Of a stretch of 18,860 nt of DNA, positions 7,098 to 14,159 are shown piece after piece. A program made the translations under genes and the position numbers. Source of the DNA: Kiritimatiellales bacterium (GTDB lineage: Bacteria > Verrucomicrobiota > Kiritimatiellia > Kiritimatiellales > Pontiellaceae); NCBI GenBank assembly GCA_021734595.1, contig JAIPIO010000027.1, forward strand, positions 1 through 18,860. The letters run 5' to 3'. Numbering within the stretch: position 1 is the first letter of the stretch; each line of letters opens with the position of its first letter. A model generated the notes under the pieces. It searched no databases, had not been told where the DNA came from, and saw nothing but the letters and a program-made list of their open reading frames with translations.

Positions 7098-7114
7098 GCA
7101 TCTTATATAGATGC
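7098..7114. promoter_or_regulatory. Perfect inverted repeat upstream of the antiporter gene
   Basis: GCATCT-TATAT-AGATGC is a perfect 6-bp inverted repeat with a 5-base centre, ending 63 bases before the antiporter start. It could be an operator for a dimeric regulator or could cover a -10 element (TATATA). No matching -35 was found, and a short hairpin is also possible. The rest of 6955-7177 shows no convincing gene. Confidence 0.3.
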
Positions 7115-7177
7115 TTCCGGCAAGAGGATGGGGCGCGACAAGATACAATCAACCAGCTTGCATCGTAGATTAAGCCA

Positions 7178-9661
7178 ATGCCGTTTACAGATCCAGTTCT
7201 GGTTTTTGCCACCGTGATGGTGTTGATTCTGTTGTCGCCTATCGTTGCCCGTCGACTGCGTTTGCCGGACATTGTGGGCTTAATTGTAGCGGGAATGGTT
7301 TTCGGCGACCATGGCCTGGGAATGCTTGCACGCGACGACACGATGAAACTGTTGGGGCAGGTGGGATTGCTGTTCATTATGTTCCTGGCGGGGCTCGAAA
7401 TAGATCTGCACCAGGTAAGGCGGCAGCGCTCACACAGCATAATCTTTGGAATCCTCACGTTTGCCGTCCCCCTGGCAATGGGAACGTTGCTTGGGCAGTG
7501 GATTCTGGGCATGGCATTTCCGACGGCGCTCCTGATGTCAACAATGTTTTCATCACACACGCTTCTAACCTTTCCGGTGGCGGGCAGGCTTGGTCTGACC
7601 AAGTCACGGTCGGCAACCACGACCATCGGCGGCACCATAATCACCGATACCCTGGCGTTGTTGACTCTGGCAGTCATAGTTGCCGGCACAAAGGGAAATC
7701 TTACGACGTATTTCTGGATTGTACTGGCGGCAAAAATAGCGGTATATATGGGGGGGGTGATCTTTCTGGCGCCGCTGGTTGGCAAATGGTTCCTGCGCAG
7801 ATTTTCCGCCGATGAAAACCTTGATTTCATCGCGGTTCTGGCCATTGCCTTCACGGTCAGTTACTTGGCGCATGTGGCGGGACTCGAACCCATAATCGGC
7901 GCCTTTATGGCTGGCCTGACACTCAATTCGCTGATTCCGGAAAGAGGCGCGTTGATGGGCAAGCTTCATTTTGTCGGAAATGCTTTGTTTATCCCTTTTT
8001 TCCTCCTTTCCGTCGGCATGCTGGTCAATATAGAATTGCTTTGGCAAGGTGTCGCGGCCTGGAAAATTATCGGCATCATGGTGCCGGTGGCTTTGGCGGC
8101 GAAATGGATTGCGGCACAGGTGTTCGGGAAAGTCATGCGATACTCGGACGAGGAAACGGGATTTATTTACGGACTGAGCGTTAACCATGCGGCCGCGACC
8201 CTCGCCGCAGCTATGGTGGGCTACGAGATAGGGCTTTTTGATGACGGCGTGATTACCGGTACTATCGCAATGATTGGCGTAACCTGTTTTGCGGGACCAA
8301 TCATAACCGAAAAATTCGGCCGTGCACTGGCCACTAAGTCGCGACAACATGTAATCGAGGTGTCAACCGTGCCGCATCGTGTCATGATCCCGGTGCATTC
8401 CATGGCCAAGGACAAGGAGGTTCTAGATCTTGCTTTCTTCCTGCGTCTGGAAACGTCACAAGAACCGCTGTACCCGGTCAATGTCGTCTTTGAAGGACCG
8501 CGCGCCGAGAGCGAGATTGCCGAAAGCGAAAAACTTCTCGATCACCTGGTCATGCGCTCACTTGCCGTAGACGTTCCCATAACGCCTATGGTTGTGGTTG
8601 ATACAAACATAGCCAGCGGCATCCTGCGCGCGGCACGCGAAAAGCGAATTTCCATTATCAGCGTACCGTGGGATGGAGAAATCCATGGCAGACCGCGAAT
8701 ATTTGGGCGCACTATTGACCGTCTGATCGAGGGCAGCAGTCAGCTCGTATTGGTCAGCCGCATCGGGCAGCCGCTGGCAACGACCCAAAGAATACTGCTT
8801 GTCTGCCCCCCCTTGAGTAATCTTCTGACTGGCGCGGCCGAGGCCGTGTCTATTGTGAAAACCGTCGCTCGCCAAAGCGGCAGCAAAATAATCCTGATGG
8901 TCCCGGATGATTCGCTCGAGAGTTTCAAAGAACTGGGCGACAAGTGCAAGCCACGTGTGACTTTGGAGTATCAGTCATACGCGAACGGCAAAACAATTGA
9001 GGAAAGCATTGCCGCAACCGTAAAAGCAGATGATTGGGTCATTGTCTTAGCCTCTCGTATGGGAAAAATTGCCTGGCAGCCGCGCCTGGACCGTTTCCCT
9101 CGCATCTTGGTCACCCAGCTTGCGGAGCATAATCTGTCGTTCATTTATCCACCGTCCGAAGTCCCTGAGCAGCAGAGTCTTATGGAAGGTCAGATCGACG
9201 AGGATATAGCCGGTCAAATCCTCGAACCGGATCATTGCCTTTTCCAAGTTGACGATACAAAAATCAACACCATTCTCGAGAAACTCCTGACACCCGTATT
9301 CAAGGGGCGCTATCTTTCGGTACGGCCAGCCATAGATGCGCTGACGGATATCGCCAGAAGCGAACCTGTGGAATTGGTGTCGGGGCTGGTCCTTCTGCAT
9401 GATCACTGTCCCGACTTAGACACCTCTGAAATATTTATGGCAACGTCCGCGCAGCCTCTGGACTTTCCTCAAGTCGAGGGTTCGGTGCGTATCGTATTGG
9501 TTTTGCTCGATCCCGCGGAACAGAAACCGACGGAACATTTGGCAGCCCTCAACAACATAGCCAAACTGATCAAACTGCCGAATTTTATCGAACAGGTGCT
9601 GAAAGCGTCTTCCTACGAAGAACTGCTGCGTGGGATTGCCGCAGATAAAGACATGGGTTAA
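7178..9661 (+). CDS. CPA2 (Kef/NapA-type) cation:proton antiporter fused to USP-like and PTS EIIA-like domains
   Basis: An inner-membrane protein of 827 residues that should exchange Na+ or K+ for protons. Residues about 5-385 are the Na_H_Exchanger domain with a dozen hydrophobic helices. It has the family segments RLPDIVGLIVAGMVFG (28-43), GLLFIMFLAGLEIDL (63-77) and IGAFMAGLTLN (240-250), and an Asp at 157 in IITDTLALL where the ion-binding acid of helix 5 is expected. Residues about 398-530 and 536-660 look like two universal-stress-protein-like Rossmann domains. Residues about 680-822 resemble a PTS EIIA-2 domain, and His741 (GLVLLH) aligns with the phosphorylated His of that family. Cytoplasmic tails of this kind would gate transport by nucleotide binding and perhaps by phosphorylation. 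No ribosome site is obvious. The antiporter call is firm; the ion is not determined. Confidence 0.9.
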   Translation: MPFTDPVLVFATVMVLILLSPIVARRLRLPDIVGLIVAGMVFGDHGLGMLARDDTMKLLGQVGLLFIMFLAGLEIDLHQVRRQRSHSIIFGILTFAVPLAMGTLLGQWILGMAFPTALLMSTMFSSHTLLTFPVAGRLGLTKSRSATTTIGGTIITDTLALLTLAVIVAGTKGNLTTYFWIVLAAKIAVYMGGVIFLAPLVGKWFLRRFSADENLDFIAVLAIAFTVSYLAHVAGLEPIIGAFMAGLTLNSLIPERGALMGKLHFVGNALFIPFFLLSVGMLVNIELLWQGVAAWKIIGIMVPVALAAKWIAAQVFGKVMRYSDEETGFIYGLSVNHAAATLAAAMVGYEIGLFDDGVITGTIAMIGVTCFAGPIITEKFGRALATKSRQHVIEVSTVPHRVMIPVHSMAKDKEVLDLAFFLRLETSQEPLYPVNVVFEGPRAESEIAESEKLLDHLVMRSLAVDVPITPMVVVDTNIASGILRAAREKRISIISVPWDGEIHGRPRIFGRTIDRLIEGSSQLVLVSRIGQPLATTQRILLVCPPLSNLLTGAAEAVSIVKTVARQSGSKIILMVPDDSLESFKELGDKCKPRVTLEYQSYANGKTIEESIAATVKADDWVIVLASRMGKIAWQPRLDRFPRILVTQLAEHNLSFIYPPSEVPEQQSLMEGQIDEDIAGQILEPDHCLFQVDDTKINTILEKLLTPVFKGRYLSVRPAIDALTDIARSEPVELVSGLVLLHDHCPDLDTSEIFMATSAQPLDFPQVEGSVRIVLVLLDPAEQKPTEHLAALNNIAKLIKLPNFIEQVLKASSYEELLRGIAADKDMG

Positions 9662-9662
9662 A

Positions 9663-10217
9663 TCACAGCATGGGATTGTCGGCGGCGTAGAGAATATCAA
9701 GATTTTTTCCGTTCGGCTCTCTTTGTACAACTTGAATGCCGTGGAAGGTGACGCTGTTTTTGAGGTTGTAAAAACTTTCCGTATCGGGATGATAGGCGCC
9801 TTGGGGAAGCAGCGAGACCACCCAGTTGCCGTTCCTCCTGATATGGCGGTCGATCCAGATACGTTCCTCCGAAGTAAGCTCAGGGGTGCCGAGAAAGATA
9901 TACATCCGGTCTGGATCTAAGGGAAGTTTCTCAACCAACCGCATGCCGCAATCCAGCTTATCGGCAATAGAGGCACTGTGATTACTTGTGCTCGATATGG
10001 CAATCCTGGGATACATACGTCCGTCCACAAACAGTAGTGCCGCGGCCCCGTTCACAGGACGAATCTCCGCGTGCGGCAGCCCGCGGTGACCTGCCACCGG
10101 GTCCGTGAGAACATCGGGATGCACGCGCTAGGCATCCGCGGCAGCCCAGGTCGGGACTACGGCAACAATCGCAGTCACACTCAGTGTCAGAAATCTAACC
10201 ACAAGGTCATTCGTCAT
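9663..10217 (-). pseudogene. Secreted protein gene interrupted by an in-frame TAG after the signal peptide
   Basis: The ATG at 10217 overlaps the stop of the upstream LamG-like gene as ATGA, a typical coupled start. Codons 1-29 encode a clear signal peptide (RFLTLSVTAIVAVVPTWAAA). Codon 30 (10128-10130) is TAG, and the same frame then stays open for 154 codons to TGA at 9663. The second part includes VNGAAALLFVDGRMYPRIAI, then MYIFLGTPELTSEERIWI and RRNGNWVVSLLPQGAYHPDT. The first recalls the N-terminus and the other two the late trimerisation-like part of large glycosidases in this group, so the gene may also be internally shortened. TAG ends three other genes here (1267, 2190, 18458), so it is not recoded. 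A GTG at 10124 could restart translation but would give a product without export signal. A sequencing error cannot be excluded. Confidence 0.65.
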
Positions 10218-10900
10218 GTACGGTCTATTGCCTCCAGTTTCAGATTGTCATAATAAAAACGTTTACCGCTTTCGGCGGACAGCTTCAAGCGACTGATTGC
10301 GCGCCCCGGCCTCAGGATCGGTAAGTCTTTGAAGTCTGACTCTTGAGGGGCGGCGCTTCCCCGATGCTTGAGAATGCGCACCTCAAAGGTGGATGCATCC
10401 ACTGCACTGGCAGTGAGTATTATCCTGTACCACACGTGCGGTTCGAGTACCACCAGCGCACGCTGCTCGCGTCTGCCGGTAACAACAGCAAGCTCCCGAT
10501 TTACACCGTCGAAGGTCAGGGCGGTCCATGTACCATGCTGTTGGTTGTGCAGTGCAATACTTCCGCCACCATCCGCGGGGACCATTAGGTCAACCGTAAA
10601 ACGAACGGCTGCACCTCGCAGGGGCGGGATGTTAAGTAGTGCCCAGCCATTGTGCTGGTCGTGGGCTCGATAGAACGTATAGGCGTGCCAGCCGCCGTTG
10701 AACGGCGATGCAGTCACCCCCGTGACCCCGGCAAAGCTGTCACCGCGAATCGTGGAATGGTCATTCCAGCCACAGCGTTCACCGACAGCACGATCCTCGA
10801 AGGTCTGGTGCAGAACGACGGCGTCCTGCTCGGCACTACTCAAACCAGTCCCGATGACGGCAGCCACAAGCAGGGTGACATCTGCCAACAATCGCACCAT
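10214..10900 (-). CDS. Secreted LamG-like (concanavalin-fold) protein
   Basis: The protein has 228 residues. The ATG at 10900 has AGGA 8 bases upstream; a GTG at 10906 is too close to that site. Residues 1 to about 24 form a signal peptide (VRLLADVTLLVAAVIGTGLSSA). The rest is a single beta-sandwich of the LamG/laminarinase type: VVLHQTFED at the start, ALLNIPPLRGAAVRFTVDLM in the middle, HVWYRIILTASAVD, and the closing FYYDNLKLEAI strand. Such domains bind sugars or sit beside glycosidase domains; no catalytic acid pair is visible. It lies 95 bp after the 1032-residue gene and overlaps the next gene by 4 bp, so the three are probably one transcript. It is probably a stand-alone carbohydrate-binding or scaffold protein. 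Confidence 0.75.
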   Translation of the reverse strand: MVRLLADVTLLVAAVIGTGLSSAEQDAVVLHQTFEDRAVGERCGWNDHSTIRGDSFAGVTGVTASPFNGGWHAYTFYRAHDQHNGWALLNIPPLRGAAVRFTVDLMVPADGGGSIALHNQQHGTWTALTFDGVNRELAVVTGRREQRALVVLEPHVWYRIILTASAVDASTFEVRILKHRGSAAPQESDFKDLPILRPGRAISRLKLSAESGKRFYYDNLKLEAIDRT

Positions 10901-10929
10901 GGCCACTTTCCTTTGTTCTTTACTGGTTT

Positions 10930-10943
10930 TGTCAAAGTTGACA
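10930..10943. promoter_or_regulatory. Short palindrome between two LamG genes
   Basis: TGTCAA-AG-TTGACA is a perfect 6-bp inverted repeat in the 95-bp gap upstream of the 228-residue gene. Another TTGACA-like half lies near 10981. It could be a regulator site; no promoter -10 element fits beside it. Confidence 0.25.
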
Positions 10944-10995
10944 GCACGTCTTCCTGTCCAACTCCTGTTTTCGTAAAACTTTTGACACTTCCTCT

Positions 10996-13900
10996 TTACT
11001 CCGTCCGCTCCAACCCTATTAAGCGAAACTGGTGTGGACTCATGCGCAACGATAGTGAACGACCGTTAATGACAGGTATCTCGAGGGTTCCCAGGCTTTC
11101 GACGTCGTAGGCACGGAACCGGCCGGCCTGCAAACCCAGTTGTTGGAGATCCAGCTTCAGTACGTAACCATATTTTCCTTCCCGAGCGAGACGTCGCGGG
11201 TCGCGGCCATAGCCGCTGTCGTTCAGTGTTGCAATCAGTACTTTTCCCTCTTTCCGCTTGACCCAGCAACTGGACCGATCGGCCCATCCAGTGGTGGCAG
11301 CGGGCTTGTCGGCGTAGTGCGGCAGGTATTCGACATCGGGCTCAGCGAGGCCCCACCAATCGGCGGCATGCATGATGTTCGTACTGTAGGCGCCAAGCGG
11401 TACCGAATGTATGTCATCGAGCATGAAATATGCATAGGCCAGCCGATGCCACGAAACGAAATCCTGCATGGTGCCGCCACGCTCCAGGGCCCGTCGCGTG
11501 ATCCAGCGGGTGTCGATGTAAGGGACCAGTCCGAACGCTTTATAGTTCAGGAGGAAACGTGTTTTATCGGAGGTCAACCCCGCACGAAGGCCTTTTGTGT
11601 TGATTGTATGCGTGATATCGCGCCATCCCATGAATTCGCCGTCGTAGATTACGCTTGTGTACGACAGAATAGGCAGAAACAGGCCGGTCGCCGGGTGGAT
11701 CATCAGCACACCGTCCGGTTTATGTTTAAGGCGCAGCGCATAGACACGGCGCATAAGTTCGCGGCCCGCCCGGATCGGATAGGTGGGCTTGACACTGCCG
11801 TCACGATCGACATAACCGAACCCCGCTTTAAGATTGGCCGAGCCCATCTTGCCGGCATAGCCGTCAAAATAAAGTCCCTGAACATGGGTCCATTCCGAGA
11901 ACAGCCTGTCGGCCTCCCAGGCGTACCGGTCGATGAAGCTTTGTGACGGGTTGATCACGGTCTGATTCCAGCCTCCGGGCTCACCCAGCCGTGTCTGCTC
12001 CGGGAGCGCCCGCCACTCCGCACCGAATTGCTGCCAAAGCGGCAAAAAATCGGTGACGCTCTTTTCGCCGAATGCGCGCATTCCGCGAAACGTGGTTGAC
12101 GTGAAGGGCAGCCAAAGCACCCCTCGCCAGCGCCCTATAGAATCCTTGGGTCTGTGATTAGGCACCAGCCAGCCGGGAGAAACCGACCACCACGAGTAAT
12201 CCAGCCCCATGGGTTTGAACGGATGACCGGTGCCAATCCGGTATTTCGTCCCCGTCCCCCAGCCGCGCCAGGTTGCCGGCCGCGGCCGGACAGGCGCCCC
12301 CATTAACCCGAACTGGATGGTGAAAGTTTTGGGCATCTCTACTTTATCGCGCACAATACTTAAACGCAGCACATAGCTGTCAGCGGTCCTGACGACCTCG
12401 ATTGCCTTGTCGCGCTCCTGACCATGCCACCACTGGTCAGACTCAGCGTACCACTGCAAACCGCGGGTGTCGCCGCCAACGAAGATATAGGGCCGCCAGG
12501 AGGTGGACCAATCGCCTTTTTCAGGAAAATTACAGTCACGCCGGGTTGGATACTGAAGGAACACGCACTCAGGTTTTCTAAAAGGAATGTCTACGCGCAG
12601 GGAGTCGACCGTCTGCGGCGCATCGGCACGGAACGTGAACCTGCTCCAGGTGAAACCATCGTACTCCAGACGGGTTTCTCCACTGACGGTGTATGCGCCA
12701 GCGTTTGCTTTGGCCGCCAGTGTAACGCTGGTGGGGGACTCCGAAGCCACTGCGGGAGCACTCCAGGTCAGGGCGTTTTGACCCAGGAACCACTGGACCG
12801 GGGCGGCCAGCAAATCGGCGCCCTGACTGTTGATCTGTGCCGGCAGTGGACTCTCGTACGTATACGTCCGGCCCCATACATCCGCCACACGCTTGCCTTC
12901 TATCTGCTCAAGCTTGACGGGCGACCACGGATCGAGAACGACATCGGCCTTGCCCAGGTCATTGCCGAGCCAGTCGGGACGCACCTTTCCGAAGCTCTTC
13001 CATTCCGTCTTGAAACCGCTGCCTAGCCGGCCCTGAACACGATAATCGCCAACCGGCAGGTCGGGCATGGACATTTCGACCAAGCGGAGAGACTCATCCG
13101 CCGGAAGCGTGACCGTTTCCTCCGTCACATCCTCACCATCCCGTGTCTGCACAGCCACCGAAATTGTCTTCTCGCGCCGGCCCGGCGCCACAATCTGGAC
13201 GTCAAGTTCGGAAAGCGTTTGATAGAACTCGGCTTCGATGGCCAGCGCGGAAGGTTCTGCACGACGCGCGTACTCAAGCGCGCCGAACTCGTGCATTTTA
13301 GCCGCTTCGTTCGGAAAGATGAAAGATCGCAAAATAGTCACATCATCGAGTAAACTGGTCCATTCCTTTGCCGCCAACGGCCCCGCCTTATCCTCACATC
13401 CCGGGTCCCAGAATATCTTCCCAATGTCCCGGTCCCACCCCAGGATCAGCTTATCGCCCACGTCACGCAACCGGATAGCGGGCAGGCGCGCTTCATTCAT
13501 AAGCTTACCATTGAGATAGACGGCCTCGTAACCATCACGCCACGTGATGATATAATGGTAGAAATAGCCGGTTTTGAGTACGTTCTCAAGGTCTTCACCC
13601 TGACGCAGCGGTGCCGTACACGTACGACCGGCGGGAAAGCCCCCGACCAATTCGCCGTGATCGTAAAGCGGCATAAACAGGGATCCCCACGGCCACAACG
13701 TCTGCACCACCAGCTGTTGCTGCTGATCGCTGCCGTTGGTATGCATCAACACCTGCAACGCGTCACCGCTGGAACCGTCCCAGTCACCTGCTGACAGCCA
13801 GAATGAGATGGTGCCCTGCCGGGGATTCAGATTATTCTCCAGTTCAAACACCAGGGCATCCCTGCCGTTGCGCACCCGCAAAACCTTGCCCTGGCGCCCC

Positions 13901-14094
13901 GCTGCCTCCACACGCTCGGGGTTCCCCTGAACGTCCACCGGTTCGCCCCGTCCCCGGGCCATGTCGGCCGTGAAGCCCTCCTCGAATGTGTGGTGGAAGG
14001 CCACGTCCTCGAGCGTCAGAGCACTCAGATTGCCCACAAGCGCAAAGATTGTGCATGCGGTAGACACAGCTGCGAAACGGCGTTTGTTCATCAT
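10996..14094 (-). CDS. Secreted LamG + glycosidase-like protein (DUF6067/GH123-like)
   Basis: The protein has 1032 residues. ATGATG at 14094 is preceded by GAGG at 8 bases. Residues 1-25 are a signal peptide. A LamG domain covers about 26-275 (LNPRQGTISFWLSAGDW, YFYHYIITWRDGYEAVYLNG). A beta domain spans about 280-365 and ends with DLPVGDYRVQGRL. Residues about 376-925 form a large domain resembling uncharacterised glycosidase-like families of PVC bacteria: beta-rich first (GETRLEYDGFTWSRFTF), then a likely TIM barrel with GLYFDGY (Asp744) and VIYDGEF (Asp818, Glu820). A C-terminal beta-sandwich (about 930-1032) closes it. The layout suggests an exported enzyme acting on polysaccharide; the substrate and catalytic residues are inferred. 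It is a tandem paralogue of the 1392-residue gene 65 bp upstream. The family label is tentative, the architecture firm. Confidence 0.8.
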   Translation of the reverse strand: MMNKRRFAAVSTACTIFALVGNLSALTLEDVAFHHTFEEGFTADMARGRGEPVDVQGNPERVEAAGRQGKVLRVRNGRDALVFELENNLNPRQGTISFWLSAGDWDGSSGDALQVLMHTNGSDQQQQLVVQTLWPWGSLFMPLYDHGELVGGFPAGRTCTAPLRQGEDLENVLKTGYFYHYIITWRDGYEAVYLNGKLMNEARLPAIRLRDVGDKLILGWDRDIGKIFWDPGCEDKAGPLAAKEWTSLLDDVTILRSFIFPNEAAKMHEFGALEYARRAEPSALAIEAEFYQTLSELDVQIVAPGRREKTISVAVQTRDGEDVTEETVTLPADESLRLVEMSMPDLPVGDYRVQGRLGSGFKTEWKSFGKVRPDWLGNDLGKADVVLDPWSPVKLEQIEGKRVADVWGRTYTYESPLPAQINSQGADLLAAPVQWFLGQNALTWSAPAVASESPTSVTLAAKANAGAYTVSGETRLEYDGFTWSRFTFRADAPQTVDSLRVDIPFRKPECVFLQYPTRRDCNFPEKGDWSTSWRPYIFVGGDTRGLQWYAESDQWWHGQERDKAIEVVRTADSYVLRLSIVRDKVEMPKTFTIQFGLMGAPVRPRPATWRGWGTGTKYRIGTGHPFKPMGLDYSWWSVSPGWLVPNHRPKDSIGRWRGVLWLPFTSTTFRGMRAFGEKSVTDFLPLWQQFGAEWRALPEQTRLGEPGGWNQTVINPSQSFIDRYAWEADRLFSEWTHVQGLYFDGYAGKMGSANLKAGFGYVDRDGSVKPTYPIRAGRELMRRVYALRLKHKPDGVLMIHPATGLFLPILSYTSVIYDGEFMGWRDITHTINTKGLRAGLTSDKTRFLLNYKAFGLVPYIDTRWITRRALERGGTMQDFVSWHRLAYAYFMLDDIHSVPLGAYSTNIMHAADWWGLAEPDVEYLPHYADKPAATTGWADRSSCWVKRKEGKVLIATLNDSGYGRDPRRLAREGKYGYVLKLDLQQLGLQAGRFRAYDVESLGTLEIPVINGRSLSLRMSPHQFRLIGLERTE

Positions 14095-14159
14095 GATACT
14101 TTCCTCTTATTTTCTTTTGGTAAAGACACTTCTGTAACGCCACTTGGTCCGAGCATCGG

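Noticed and set aside
6947..7168. 73-codon plus-strand frame with one hydrophobic stretch upstream of the antiporter
   Set aside because: It starts inside the right inverted repeat, has no ribosome site and overlaps the likely promoter region of the antiporter gene.
7060..8350. Minus-strand frames of 264 and 248 codons over the antiporter
   Set aside because: They are antisense shadows; the antiporter on the plus strand has clear membrane helices and family motifs throughout.
10128..10130. TAG considered as a recoded codon (pyrrolysine or alternative genetic code)
   Set aside because: TAG terminates at least three other genes in the window (1267, 2190, 18458), and no supporting signal was seen.
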